Part shown: positions 20,716 to 32,384 of the stretch, piece by piece
How positions within the stretch are numbered: position 1 is the stretch's first letter
Layout: every line of letters begins with the position of its first letter
DNA from: Absidia repens
Taxonomy: Eukaryota > Mucoromycota > Mucoromycetes > Mucorales > Cunninghamellaceae
Direction of reading: 5' to 3'
Assembly (NCBI GenBank): GCA_002105175.1
Contig: MCGE01000060.1
Span: forward strand, 1 to 64,000
Length of the DNA stretch: 64,000 bases
Notes under the pieces: model-generated
What the model was told of the DNA's origin: nothing
The model's input: only the letters and a program-made list of their open reading frames with translations
The model's database searches: none
Translations under genes and position numbers: made by a program

Positions 20716-21360
20716 GATGGATTGTTTTTACAAAAAAAAAAAAAAAAAAAAAAAAATTGGCCTGGTGTGGTTTGATTTATATACGTATTTTTTTTTTTTT
20801 TTTTTTTTTTGCTTCCTCACGTTTTGCGAGAGAATCAGAGGGCTGCCATGCATCTGGCCAATCGTCAGGAGGAAGAAGGGAGAGAATCATTTTACTTTAC
20901 ATAATTTAAGGAGAGAACTAGGTGATGCAAAGAGGAAGACGGCCAACACAAAACACGGCTTCTAATTCACCTCCAATGTAAAATCATGTAGATCCGCTAT
21001 TCTATATTTTCTTTAATTCATTATTATTACTTACAATTGAGACACGCACTGCCAGCCGTTCGGCATTAAATGTAAACATGATAGCACGGCGGGGGGAGGG
21101 TTATAGTATGGTGACACCATGATCACCTATCTGGATTACGTTTTGTTTGTTTTTTTTTTACACAAGTTTTACGCCTACAACTGACGCCTGAATGATGAAT
21201 GGGATTGTCATGGTCCGCATTACGCCGTGCAATTTTTTTTTATTGGTAGCCTCGAGAAACTTGCATTAATGTTATTTGTAGATTTGATGGGTTTTTAAAC
21301 TAGAAAGCGATTTGCAAGTTACAGAATACATGGGAAACGCCTTTCCTTCTGAAATCGTGC
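20716..21360. other. Intergenic with long A and T runs
   Basis: Homopolymer runs occur at 20731-20756 (A) and 20790-20810 (T). No gene is supported. Confidence 0.3.
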
Positions 21361-21377
21361 TTTGTTGCCTTACAATA

Positions 21378-22054
21378 AGATTAGAGGGCTTCCTCAATCT
21401 CAGAGAAGTTCTCAAAGGTTTTTCAGAGATTTCAAAGAAAAGATGGTGATATTGAGAATGGAAATGATTGTGCTGACGAGATTAATTGTAAGGGTGATGA
21501 TGTTTGCACAGTCGTTGTTGCTGTTTCTGCTGATAGAGATAAAGATCATGATAAAAATAGTACTGGCGTTGGTACCCGTACGGGTGTAGCTGTTGGTGAT
21601 GATGCTTGTGCGGAAGTTGTTGTTGATGCTAGAGACAGTAGCTGTAATGCTGTTGATAAAGGCTTATGATAAGTTATGTCGACTTGCTTAAAAAAATATA
21701 GACACTGTGTACTCTTTTTCCATTGAGAGTACCATTGAGCTCTGCTATTATGTCACTGGTGTTGTTAATCCTGTAATTTTTCTTCCAATCTGCATAATTT
21801 ATGGTAGTACGGTATTTTTCTGGAATTTATCATCATTCACCTATATTTTTTTTACAACTTCCTTTTTTTTTTTTTTTTTTGATACCATCCCACTTTTTTA
21901 TAGCTCGTTACATATATTATTTTTTACATATCGCCCATAGAATAAACAACGTCATGTTTTGATCTCCTACTATCGCGCAGTATAATGTCAATTTTCGACA
22001 ATACAATGCATGGTAGTACGGTTTCTCTCTGTAATTTATCTGAGATTAAGCATT
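21378..22054. mobile_element. Decayed family Y element
   Basis: The left part (CTCAATCTCAGAGAAG..TTTTTCAGAGATTTC) and the right part (21950-22054: CTATCGCGCAGTATAATGTC, TACAATGCATGGTAGTACGG, ending CATTCCCC) match the ends of the Y copy at 1600-2873. Both ends are degenerate and no duplication is visible. Confidence 0.4.
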
Positions 22055-22119
22055 CCCCCTCCAAAAAAAAAAAAAAAAAAAAAAAAAAAGATAAACGAAT
22101 AAAGTAAAAAACAGTAACC

Positions 22120-22380
22120 CAGATTTAGGCCAATTGTGTATTTTGTTTGTTTCAGATCAGTTTCTCCATGCATCTTGTCGTTCCTGATCTGAAAATCTCT
22201 TCTAAACTAGTCCTAAGAGTAAGTTGAGTTCACCATAAGCTTATGGAAGTCAAAATAATGAAGAATGAAAAGCGAATTTTTTTAAAACAAGACGGGGAAA
22301 AAAAGAGAAAAACTAAAAATTGTGTGAGAGGGAATGTGAAATGTCACGCTTAACAACTTTATGCGAGTTTTTTGACTGGT
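22120..22380 (-). repeat. Family X terminal fragment
   Basis: It carries a degenerate inverted X signature: TTTCAGATCAG..TCTCCATGCATCTTGTC, then CTGATCTGAAAATCTCTTCTAAACTAG and CCTAAGAGTAAG. It is a truncated copy without coding content. Confidence 0.45.
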
Positions 22381-22518
22381 GTCAAGTCTGTGCATCCAGT
22401 ACAGTACAGTGCTATCTAATCCTCCTTTCAAAATGATTCTCTATTCTAACACATCGTAAACGATACATTATATATAAACTTTAGTGAGTAGCACTATAGC
22501 GGAAAAGAGTAAATTATT

Positions 22519-23351
22519 TTATTCAGGTGGTAGTTTTTTAAAAAAATTAGGAATTACTGTTTGGGTTTGGGTTTGGGTTTTGGTGGAGAAAGCTTCTAAG
22601 TTGGTGGGGTCGGGTGAAGTGGGGCAAGGGCTAGGTGAAGGTGGCTGGTAAGCTTGAAGGATGGATATCAATATATTAACAACGAATATGCATATTGTTA
22701 TGATCAGTTGGCATACATCTGGCAGACCAAAGTCATCTTTTTTACCACATACGGCTAGAAGTACGATGACAGTCATGCATAGAACAAACACCAAAAACTG
22801 AGTGGAATAGGTTACGTATTTAACTGTATCATGCGATAATACCTTTTGAACCAAATGCCATCTTTAGCGAAGCCAATATAACTACGTACTTTCGCTAATA
22901 TTTTACTGTTTGATATATCATCGCGGTTTTCTGGAGGTGCATACAGGTAGGCAAGTACTAGGAAACGGTCGTTTTCGTCATCGATTTTGCTTATTTTTAG
23001 TCCAAAATAATATAGCAATACGAAGTAAATACAGATGTAGCAAAAGATATATAACAAATTGAGTGATATAATACATAATATCAAGATAGAAGATACCAAT
23101 GCATCATTCAATGTGGAGAGGCAGGAGATAGCCGAAGGTATAAAACCAATAAAAGTTAACATTACAAAAGAATTGTTAAACTTTTCTTTCTTGTTTCTAT
23201 TCTTGATCACTAGAATCTGAAAACATTTATCAACATCTTCAAAAATTTCATTCAAGTAGCTACCAAATGATAGAAATAAGTATTTTTCTTCCTGAGTAAA
23301 GCTTCTAAAGGACATGGTTTTGTTTATAAAATATCGTGATTCATCTATCAT
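22519..23351 (-). CDS. Unrecognised multi-pass membrane protein, apparent frameshift
   Basis: ATG at 23351 (MIDESRYFINKTMSFRSF). The first frame has a hydrophilic N-terminus, then hydrophobic segments (FVMLTFIGFIPSAISCL and a long SILILCIISLNLLYIF.. run), ending after GIWFKR. A second frame, overlapping from about 22854, supplies two more hydrophobic segments (FLVFVLCMTVIVLLAV, IITICIFVVNILISIL) and a Pro/Ser/Thr tail with a QTQTQTQ run. No GT..AG intron that repairs the frame was found, so this is either a one-base defect in one gene of about 280 codons or two adjacent reading frames. AATAAA follows the stop (about 22515). It is probably membrane-located, with unknown function. Confidence 0.45.
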
Positions 23352-23399
23352 ATATGGAGCCAAAATCTATAGCAGTATTTATAATGATTTTTGTCCAAC

Positions 23400-23850
23400 A
23401 TATAAGGTTTGTTGCGGACACTTCAATGTGGTACCTAAGGATAAACCAGAAATCATTGTGTAATTGCAATTTTTTTAGCATACTACGTAGGTCAATGCGA
23501 TGTGCTACCTAGAGCTTCGTCGAAAACTGTTGGACGCGCAGGATGTAAGGTAGAGGGTTAGACATGTCCGACATTGAGCTGATTTTATGATTTTACTGCA
23601 AGTCACTCAGATCCAACTACTTCATCAAGATATTTTAAAGTTAAATAATGTATAACCACGGAGATCAAGCAAAAAAATATACTGAATAACTACAAAAAAA
23701 AAAAAAAAAAGACATGATTCGGTAAAAGTCGATGACTTTGTACATCCACTCCACATCGTAACAGACACTTAATGGACTAAATTGACATCAATATTACACG
23801 TCAGTAGCAATGATTTGGAACTTTTTTTTGGAACTATAATGAAACACAGC
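23400..23850. other. Intergenic, no gene seen
   Basis: AT-rich, with an A-run near 23693-23710. No support for coding. Confidence 0.3.
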
Positions 23851-24156
23851 TTGAATAGATGCTTCCGCTTCGTCTCCAGATGTGGTGTAGGATTATCAGA
23901 GCCACGCTTTTATTCGTAGTTTTAATAATGTTTTTGTAATTTATGTGATTTTTTCTCGTATCATCCCTAATCCCCATACCTTTCTAAGCTAGTGTAATGA
24001 TTTTGGATGACAGGGAGATCAGGGTGGGAAATTGCCAACTATAAATTTGATAAGATAATAATAATAATAAAATAATATAAAAACTAATTCTATAAGGGTG
24101 GGTTCCTACCGCATCTCTCGTCTTCGCAATTGTGTTAGGTACGCCACACAATTGAA
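23851..24156 (-). mobile_element. Mini-DIRS remnant (right ITR plus ICR)
   Basis: On the minus strand this contains the DIRS ICR (24108-24156), the AT-rich spacer with CCCACCCTTATAGAATTAG, and one terminal repeat (GCGTGGCTCTGATAATCC, AAGCGGAAGCATC). All the coding region is missing. Both ends finish in TTGAA (TTCAA on the other strand), the same core as at the full-length DIRS junctions, so it may be a mobilised deletion derivative. Confidence 0.7.
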
Positions 24157-24417
24157 AATCATGCAAGTCGGAGAGTAAATGTTCAGTCGCCCTTTTTTTT
24201 CAAAGCATCATACAACTTGGATTTAATTGGTGGGTTGGAAAGTGAATCAAGGCAAAAATGCTGTGCAGAAGGTATATTCCCTTTTTGTTTATGTTTAGAA
24301 ACAAAAAAGCTGGTAAGGCTTTCCATTTTTATCTAGAACGACAAATGGACCAATAAAAATAAACGCTTGGTGAACCTTTGTGGTTTCGAATGCCGCTGGA
24401 ACTTTGTTTTGTTTATG

Positions 24418-25116
24418 GGGCTCGTCCAACTTCTCTATCTTTGTTTTCCTTTACGTTTTTTATAAAAACAAAAAAAAAAAAAAAATTATCTTCGTCATTA
24501 TGGTTCCATGAAGGTCGTAATGGACTTTGGTCGACTTCGTTTATTTTAAGGACTAGTTTAGAAGGGTTTTCAGATCAGGGATTACAAGATGCATGGGGGA
24601 AACCCTTTCATTTTAGATTCAGGATTTGAGGTCACGACTAGCTGGCTTTTTGAAGTCTTCATTAGCTTAGTTTAGTATTAGGTTGTTCATAATGGTTAGT
24701 ATTCGCATCTAAATAAAATATGTCTCTTTTTTCATAGTTTAACGAAAAATGTCTCATTAGTCTCTATGTCATGCCATGTGTAATATGTCCCGTTTTTACT
24801 ATCATCACTCCTTTTTGATTAGTGTTGACCTTCACGTTCATGCTGAACTGCACCATAAGATATACTTGTTTATTTTATGGGATAATCAAAATTGTTTACA
24901 TACTATATTATTGGTGCTGACTTATGTATCATGGATAGTGTCCAACTACTATAGAAGATTTTCATCAATGTCACATTCATCAATATTGCGAATTCTATGT
25001 GGAAACACCTAGTCTTTTTTTGAGAAAACAGCGTGAAAAATGATGACCATTTTGACACTGAACCTGACGGTCATACATAGTCGGATTATACCTAAAGCAT
25101 TTATTTTTTTATAACA

Positions 25117-25160
<44 letters not shown>

Positions 25161-25450
25161 CTAAACGAACATGTCCACCCCGTTCGACTGGATAAACTTT
25201 TCAACGTGCTATATGCCAGAGATTGAAATCAATGACAAAAAAGGGACATAGTTTATTCATATAAATTTGATATAAAAAAACGAACCACTAAATTAAGCTA
25301 ATGGGGAGGGAAGGGGTTTCCATATCTTTAAATCCATATCATTAAACTTTATTCAATTTAACGGAGGTCCCAAATCACGAATTTAAAAAGGAGTTGTCTC
25401 CCCATGCAAGTTTGTAATGCACCTTTCAAAATGCCCCTGATTCAATGCCA
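24418..25450. mobile_element. Family X repeat copy
   Basis: Collinear with 11876-12785 but with both ends present. The left signature (ACTAGTTTAGAAGGGTTTTC, ATGCATGGGG) has a diverged inverted counterpart at 25390-25450 (CCCCATGCAAG, TTCAAAATGCCCCTGATTC). A T-run of about 50 (25111-25160) splits the middle. No coding capacity, so it is a non-autonomous element. Confidence 0.6.
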
Positions 25451-25506
25451 CTGATTCAATTTCTAACCACTAAATCCGAATGGCACCACCATTAGGACCA
25501 CTTGCT

Positions 25507-27632
25507 TCAATAAATATTGAAAACGGTACCATTATCATCATTGTCGTGATGATCCCATTGCTCAAAGGGAGAGATATGACCTTCCATACTAATAACCCAT
25601 TTGTTTTCTCCAAAACTTCCGAACAACCATAGTTTACAATTATCGCTGGCGGCCCTTTCGGTACATGATTCCAGGGTATTTTCGTCAAAATAAGTGAGAC
25701 ATACAATGTCAATTGCCAAACTGCCCTCGTCAAGGTGAAGACCATTGCATAGCCTTTTTTTTTTAGGTTCCACATATTTCTGAGTAAAATGTCCATCATA
25801 CGGTTTACGTAGCACGTAATATTTCTTGGGCGTCAACTGAAGAAAATAATACAGGTGCGCATCACGAGCATGATGACGAAGTGTGATGGTGGATTTGTTG
25901 ACCAGGTCAAAATTGAGTGGATAATCTGGGGCAAATAAGTTGTATGTGCTCTTTGATATTGTCGATGTTGCAAATGTTGGTAATATATGATCCACATACG
26001 ATACAGATGCGGCTAATGTGAGCGTTACAGGTTCGCACCCGGCTAAAAATAAAAGGTTCAACTTGTCTTTGGTATCCATGATCTCGAATAGTTTCAACTT
26101 GACTGAAAGCATCGTATTAATTTTCCAATCAGCCACTTGCTTAATTTTGTCCTTATATTTTGTTTGTGGCAAAATGGCATAAAATCGATCCTCTATACAT
26201 AGATATTTGAATTAAAAATTTTCAAGTCGCATTCTCCAATTTCCAAAACAGTAAAAAGGGGAGAGGGGGGGACTCACCAATTTTACTCGCCTTGGAGTTC
26301 AGCATCATTTCAAAAAAGCACTGTGTAACAAGCTGTCTGGTCATGGTTTCGTGGAAGTGTAAGTAGATTGAGGACGTTTTTCGAATATCTAATTCAGTGT
26401 TTTGATAGTTAGAGGATAATGCAGAGTCCACAAAATCAAAATCAAAAAATGGCAATTCTTCCAGCAACGGTGATGACAATCCAGTAAACCAAAACTTTAG
26501 GTTGTTCTTCTTTTTTGCAATATGGTATTCGCTGATCACCCAAACACGAGATGACCAGTCAAGGATAAAATCCTTCAAAAGATTCATGACTTGTCGAATA
26601 GCGTTGTTTCTTTTGATGGTAGAATCCTTCCATGGTAATATCGGAATGCCCTTTTCATTTCTCCTGCCCCGCCATTCTAAGCGATAATGCCAATCCTTTG
26701 GAATATCCTTGTTATCAAAGCAAAACAAATTTTCAAAAGAGGCATAGCGATCAGTCTGTGTTTGGCTTTCCCCAATTGCAAATTCTGTGCAAAGATGATG
26801 CTTGGTTAAAGCTTCTGCTTGGCTAATATCGTATAATTGTTCAACTAATATTTCGGCACCCATACCACTAGGGTAATCGGTATTTTTTGTAAAACCATCC
26901 ATAAAACATTGGGTATATTTTGTCATCAATTGTCTTAACACCGGATCTTTTGGCACATCAATTTTGTCGAGAAAATCACTATCTAGTTGAACGAGCTTTT
27001 CAGTATTTCCTTGAATGAGGTAATAAATATATTCCCTGAGGTGCCAAAGATCTCTTATGATAGCGTTATTTGATGCCGATATGTTCATCAAATGCCCCCG
27101 GTGAAGATCAGGCACTGCCAAAATATGCGTAGCTTTTTCGTAAATGTTGCTCATTTGATGAATAGTGGCTTTACGCCGTTCATAATTGGTTTGATCCACA
27201 CATATGGCGTCCACCCACACATAGTTGATGGATTTCAAATCGGGTTCCTTCATCATTGATCGGCAGAGAACATAAAAATCATCCAGTGCAAATGACGTGA
27301 TAGATGCTAAATAGCCACATTTCGTGTCGACCAATTTTTCTTGTAACTCACCCCATCGGTAAGATAATGCAACATACTCCAAATCGCCTGTGCCTACTTC
27401 CAGTAGCTTTTCAACACAATATATATCAGCTTTTGCGGCCCTTTCAATGTCGACAAGCACAACGTGAAATGGTTTCTGTTGCTGTTGCTGTTGCTGTTGC
27501 TGCTGTTGAGTGGTGTCACTGCATAATTCTATATAAAAATCAAGTCGAGTTATTCATCGTGTTTTCCTTTTTCTTTTTGGGGGACTATCACATACCTTGG
27601 AAGAGATGTTCCACTGGGTCATCTCTAGCCAT
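25507..27632 (-). CDS. HET-domain protein 3 (three exons, 657 aa)
   Basis: Exons 27632-27596 (37 nt, MARDDPVEHLFQ), 27528-26278 and 26192-25507. Introns are GT..AG. Exon 2 opens with a CAG/CAA-encoded run of ten Gln just before the KPFHVVLVDIERA segment. HET signatures ALSYRWGEL, VWVDAICVDQ and RKATIHQMSNIY are intact, and SSRVWVISEYHIAKKKNN is present. This is the most divergent paralogue. Its C-terminal domain keeps VSVKLKLFEIMDTKDK, ILPTFATSTI and a terminal VFNIY but lacks the acidic hinge that the other four carry before the YYLRLKPK segment. A partial duplicate lies at 30498-31175. Intracellular location and non-self recognition are inferred from the family. Confidence 0.85.
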
Positions 27633-27921
27633 GGTGAGGAAGTAATGGGATAAAGAGAAAAAGAGAAACTATCAACTGGGAGCGATGAGGAAACGTATTT
27701 GTGACACATGTGTGACGTTCGACGAATTGGAAAATATACTGTATTCAAAGTTTTCGCTAAGGAACTTCACACCAACATTCGTCTTTTAAGTTATTTTGCA
27801 GTTGCTCGATAAAAAGTCAAGCGCAAACCTTTTACTTCCAATGTACATCATTATCTTCAGTAGTAAAGGTCGATTTTTTCAATATTTCTGACAGATCCCT
27901 GTTGGTCTTTTTGATAAAATT

Positions 27922-27934
27922 TTGGTACCTGAAT
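27922..27934 (-). promoter_or_regulatory. Conserved HET upstream motif (copy 3, variant)
   Basis: The minus strand reads AATTCAGGTACCA, about 290-300 bp before the ATG of HET gene 3. It differs by one base from the TTCAGGAACCA of the other paralogues. Confidence 0.3.
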
Positions 27935-28539
27935 TATTTTGGTCCTGGTAATTTTTTAAATCCCGCAGTTTCAGTTCTTGGGATCTTGGAACAGAGATGT
28001 CGACATTGAGATTACTTATTTATTTTACTTTTACAGAGCAATTTTTTCCATTTTTTTAAAGATTCTTTCAATCTTACATACACATTTGTGACTGTATGTT
28101 ACAAAAATGAACTTTAATTAAGTAGAATTGAAAAAGGACACGTTGAAGTCAATGTATCCACTAGCAAACTATTAACTAATCATGATCTATGGTCCAGTCA
28201 TTGGTTTTCCGTTGACTTCTTTTTAATTAGGTTATTTCATCTGAGCAACGATGACTGGTATTTACGCCATTCGGGACTTGATCAATTTGGACCACTGGAT
28301 TTCTTGGAAAATAGAGGCAAAGCATCAGGCGAATGGCAGCTGTTGCACCATTTGACTGCTCCCAATATTTTTTTCGGAGTAGCTTCATTTCAGAGGATTT
28401 TCAATACCCAATGTTCTACGTCGACTTTTACACACACAATACAACCTAGTTTATTATATAATCGGTTGTCCAGGAACATGTCCATCTTGGATAGTAAGTG
28501 TTATGAGGCTGTCAACCAGTTACTGGGCCTTTGAAAGGG

Positions 28540-29680
28540 GAAATGGTATTTGTGGGTGAACTAGCATGGTAAATGTTTGACAGGGCACACAAACACAAAA
28601 CAGCTGCAGTAACAACATGGTTTACTGTCCAATGGTTTAGAGGATGATTAAACAGTAAGAAGGAAATACTTATTGAAGCACACGCTGATAGACATTAAAA
28701 TTAAGGGTGAGTGGATCAATGTAACAAGCGACTTTATAGAAAGATTTATTGACGGAAGAATGAGGGACACTAATGTATGATTTGATAAATGATCAGCATT
28801 GATCTAAAAGGACCTAATGTAAAATGGAAAAAAGGGACATGAAAATGACTAAAGACGCATTTTTTATTGAATCATAACAATGGTCAACACTAATGGAAAA
28901 AGGGGTGATGGTAGTATAAAAAGGAATCTATTCCACAAGACATGAAAGAGACTAATAGGTCATTTTTTCGTTGAGGCATGTAAACGGACATATATTTTAT
29001 TGAACAGTATTAAAGATAAACTGTCATCAGATTTTTAAAGCCCAGCTAGATTACTAGTTGCTAGAACGCAGTTGCATTTTGCCGGCTTTCTACCCAATCC
29101 CATGCCTTATTTCTCTTTTCCACCGATCAATTCATCCAGTCTTCTGCTCAGAGATTATTACTCCTACACACCAAATAAAACTGCTTGGAGATTATTACTC
29201 CTGCACCCCACTGAGACACATTAACTGAGAACGATTTATTTTTAGGTCATGGAAAATATCATTTTTCGCTGAAAATGAGCTGAGACCCTATATAACCCAC
29301 TTCAGTATATCTTTTTTCCACCAATCAATGTGGTGGACGAAGTCTATTTAGTACCCAACCCATTTCTGTTTCACACATACGCACACGTCCCAGTTGTTTT
29401 TTTTTTCTATGTTCATGTGTACCCATTCGATAAAAGAAGCAATGTAAATGTATGACAAATAGACTAATGATGAAAAGAGACAAGCATATTTTATTGTGAG
29501 GTAGCCACTGTAGCTACAAACTATGAAAAACTAACATTAAACTAAACTATTGGTGATTCAGTTATGCTATGGTGAGATGCTATGGTGAGGTTAATCTAAC
29601 GGCGCTCCCAAATCACGAACCCAAAATGAAAGGGTTTCCCCATGATATTTGTATTGCATTTTTCTAAAATGCCCCTGATT
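28540..29680 (-). repeat. Family X arm relic upstream of HET gene 3
   Basis: Positions 28640-29040 resemble the right arm of HET gene 1 (7550-7960): GATAGACATTAAAATTAAGG, GAGGGACACTAATGTATGAT, AAAAAGGGGTGATGGTAGTA. Positions 29590-29660 give the inverted X end (CCAAAATGAAAGGGTTTCCC, TTCTAAAATGCCCCTGATTC). It lies upstream of its HET gene, as the matching arm does for HET gene 1. Short open frames inside are not conserved. Confidence 0.45.
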
Positions 29681-29849
29681 CAAATTCTAATACTAATCCA
29701 AGATCACCATCATTTCATGAAAAAAAAAAAAAAAAAAAAAAAGAAAGGGAAAAAGGGAAACGACATGATAAATAACAAAACTTATGCGGAGTATAAATAT
29801 TGCCGCCGCCTTCTTTCACCTACACCCCCCACACACCTCACACACACAC

Positions 29850-30030
29850 ACCACCCTAATCGTCCAAATTATAAAACAACTACTGCCTGAATAAAAGATT
29901 ATACAGTTTGTCTGATAGAGTGCTTTCCAATGTTTTACAAAAAGTGTCACCTGTATTGTGTTAGGATAGAGAAGGTTATTAGAGTACTAAAAAAGAAAAA
30001 ACGTGGTGAAAAACGAGTCAGGACTTGGGG
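29850..30030 (+). repeat. Repeat shared with 44695-44860
   Basis: Two nearly identical stretches of about 170 bp: AATTATAAAACAACTACTGC, CTGAATAAAAGAT.ATACAG, GTGTTAGGATAGAGAAGGTT and AAAGAAAAAACGTGGTGAAA. This copy runs directly into the Helitron helicase remnant, so the repeat may be part of a Helitron. Confidence 0.5.
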
Positions 30031-30072
30031 GGGGTTTGGCTTTTGAATGATGAAAAAAAAAAAAGAGGCAGT

Positions 30073-30222
30073 CGGACGACTATGTGCAAGACACATGGCC
30101 AGCTCTATGTTGCGTTTTCTCGAGCCAGTAACCCGCGACATCTTCATGTCGCTATCCCAAATAATACCAAGCAGACCGTTTACTCAACAAACAGCGTTGT
30201 TTACAAAGAGGTTCTTCTTTAA
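30073..30222 (+). pseudogene. Helitron (PIF1-like) helicase C-terminal remnant
   Basis: A short frame ends at the TAA at 30222 and contains HGQLYVAFSRASNPRHLHVA and STNSVVYKEVLL. HGQLYVA.SR plus a terminal VVYKEV is characteristic of the last part of Helitron RepHel helicases. Nothing upstream of MCKTHGQ is recognisable as helicase, so this is a 5'-truncated relic. No CTRR end with hairpin was identified. Confidence 0.6.
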
Positions 30223-30497
30223 GTCCTCATATATATATTTTTTCTACGCATTCACCTTTTTTTACAGCTGAAGTCAATTACTTTTTCATGTAAACCATCC
30301 ACTCGTTTATTTGAATAAATTTTAATAATTTTTGTTACTATATGTATATATAATTTTTTTGAATGAGTTTTTTGGGGTGGGGGGGCGGAGCAGGGGCGAG
30401 GCGGGGGGAAGAGGGCTGGTTTAGTTGTAGGTACAAACTGTGGATAAGCTAAAAATTAAACAAAGTTAATGAAGGCTCCACAAAAAGGCAACTGACG
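30223..30497. other. Intergenic, no gene seen
   Basis: AT-rich, with a G-rich patch at 30374-30415. No feature is supported. Confidence 0.3.
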
Positions 30498-31175
30498 GTG
30501 GTTCTAAATGTTGAATCGCCCAAACACGACATGACCAGTCAAGGATGCAATCCTTCAAAAGATTCATGACTGGTCGAATAGCGTTGTTTCTTTTGATGGT
30601 AGAATCATTACATGGTAATGTCGGAATGCCTTTTTCGTTTTTCCTGCCGCGCCATTCTAAGCGATAATGCCAATCCTTTGGAATATCCTTGTTATCGAAA
30701 CAAAACAAATTTTCAAAAGAGGCATAGCGGTCAGTCTGTGTTTGGCTTTTCCCAATTGCAACGTCTGTGCAAAGATGATGATCGGTCAAAGCTTCTGCTT
30801 CGCTGATGTCGTATAATTGCTCAACTAATATTTCGGCATCCATGCCATTAGGTTAATTCGTAGTTTTTGTAAAACCATCCATAAAACATTGGGTATATTT
30901 TGTCGCCAATTGTCTTAACACCGGGTCTTTTGGCACATCAATTTTGTCGAGAAATTCACTATCTTGTTGAACGAGTTTTTTAAGTATTTCCTTGAATGAG
31001 GTAATAAATATATTCCCTGAGGTGTCAAAGATCTCTTATGATAGCGTTATTTGATGCCGATATGTTCATCAAATGCCCCCGGTGAAGATCAGGCACTGAC
31101 AAAATATGCGTAGCTTTTTCGTAAATGTTGCTCATTTGATGAATAGTGGCTTTACGCTGTTCATAATTGGTTTGA
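30498..31175 (-). pseudogene. Partial duplicate of HET gene 3
   Basis: Matches the middle of HET gene 3 (about 26520-27195) almost base for base. It starts inside the SSRVW region and stops at the ..QTNYE codons, just after the VWVDAICVDQ motif. It contains an in-frame stop near 30853, a one-base insertion in the T-run near 30980 and several point changes. Both the 5' half of the HET domain and the C-terminal domain are missing. The high similarity suggests a recent duplication. Confidence 0.85.
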
Positions 31176-31270
31176 TGTAAGTATGACTTGTGTCTTCAAA
31201 ACGTACTCAAGAAACTGGCCTTCGATCAAAAAATATGTTGTGGTGTCAAGTTGTCTCGAGATGATGCGAT

Positions 31271-31324
<54 letters not shown>

Positions 31325-32060
31325 CACTTGTCCAACAACTTTATTAGAGTTATATTTTCTAAGGCTTTGTCATTACAGTGAGTTGTACACTGTGTTATTG
31401 TTTACACATTATGTATCTTACTCCTACATAGGGCTATTTTTTATTCAATGTTTAGTGAAAATGGTCCATACCAGTATCTTTTTTTGGAGTGCAGCAGGCG
31501 TTCTCTTCTTCTATGGGAATATTAGAGGGGGAGGGGGTAAAGCTCAATGTGAAAATGGCTGGATGCATAAAGGAGTATTAAGACTTCAACGAAGACTACC
31601 GTAAAATCTCTCTCCTATTATACTTCGGGTAGAGCCATCGTCAAATATGTTTTTATATGCGAGAGGTTGATCCTTTTACGCAAATCATAGCATAAATGGT
31701 GCATGAATCGGGAATAGGCAGAGGAAGGTATTGTGTGAAAGTATAAAGATGTGCATTGTTTATAGGTAGTGTCTGCGTTGCACAACTAAAAGAAAGAAAA
31801 AAAAACAGGGCTTTTTTGGTTGAAAGCATGAAGATGTACGCCGTCTATAGGTAATATGTATGCTGTAAGTCTGAAAAGAACAGGCTTTTCTTGATCTTAC
31901 TCCTAATTTTTTTTTAAAAAAAAAAAACAAAACAAAGCAAAACAAAAAGGGCCAACTGGATAAATATGAATAAAAAGATGTTGAGTTACTTTTCTTTTCT
32001 TCAATACATCTCCATATTCTATCTACCCCTGAAACCGAAAAAAAACCCTCTCTCTTGAAC
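31176..32060. other. Intergenic with a 53-base T run
   Basis: A T-run at 31272-31324 is the longest homopolymer in the window. No gene is supported; an open frame spanning it is an artefact of the T-run. Confidence 0.35.
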
Positions 32061-32063
32061 ATA

Positions 32064-32384
32064 ATGAAATCATTTACATTAATATTATATTTTGCGGCAA
32101 TGTCGATGGTCGTCTCTGCCCACTTTGTCCAGCTTATTTACAATCAGAACGATGAGCCAGCGATACACCAATATGGTAGATGTGTGCCGTTTCTCAATCC
32201 GGCCGGTATGCCACCAGCGACTGCTAAAGTTGTAACGCCTACAATCTGCAGGTTTTTTAATGACAATAATTGTCGGTCAGTGGCCCAGAATGTCCCTCCT
32301 TTGAATGTGTATCCTGGCCCACCCAAAAGCATCCAACGACCTCGCACACTCCCTAGAAGCATTCTTTGCCGTCCATATCAGTAG
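32064..32384 (+). CDS. Small secreted protein, 106 aa
   Basis: ATG 32064 to TAG 32384, a single exon. The N-terminus MKSFTLILYFAAMSMVVSAH is a clear signal peptide with probable cleavage after SA. The mature part of about 86 residues has four Cys (in RCVPF, TICRFF, NNCRSV and ILCRPY), enough for two disulfides, and is Pro/Asn-rich. An upstream ATA codon run makes the next in-frame ATG at 32064 the natural start. AAAAATAAATAAG at about 32482 may be the polyadenylation signal. No family is recognised; small cysteine-containing secreted proteins of fungi are often wall-associated or effector-like, which is inference here. Confidence 0.6.
   Translation: MKSFTLILYFAAMSMVVSAHFVQLIYNQNDEPAIHQYGRCVPFLNPAGMPPATAKVVTPTICRFFNDNNCRSVAQNVPPLNVYPGPPKSIQRPRTLPRSILCRPYQ

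Noticed and set aside
22558..22590. TTTGGG repeats resembling a short telomere-like array
   Set aside because: Only about four irregular units, inside an open frame where the other strand codes for QTQTQTQ. It is better explained as coding repeat.
31188..31604. ORF with a long poly-Phe run
   Set aside because: Produced by the T53 homopolymer. There is no coding composition on either side.
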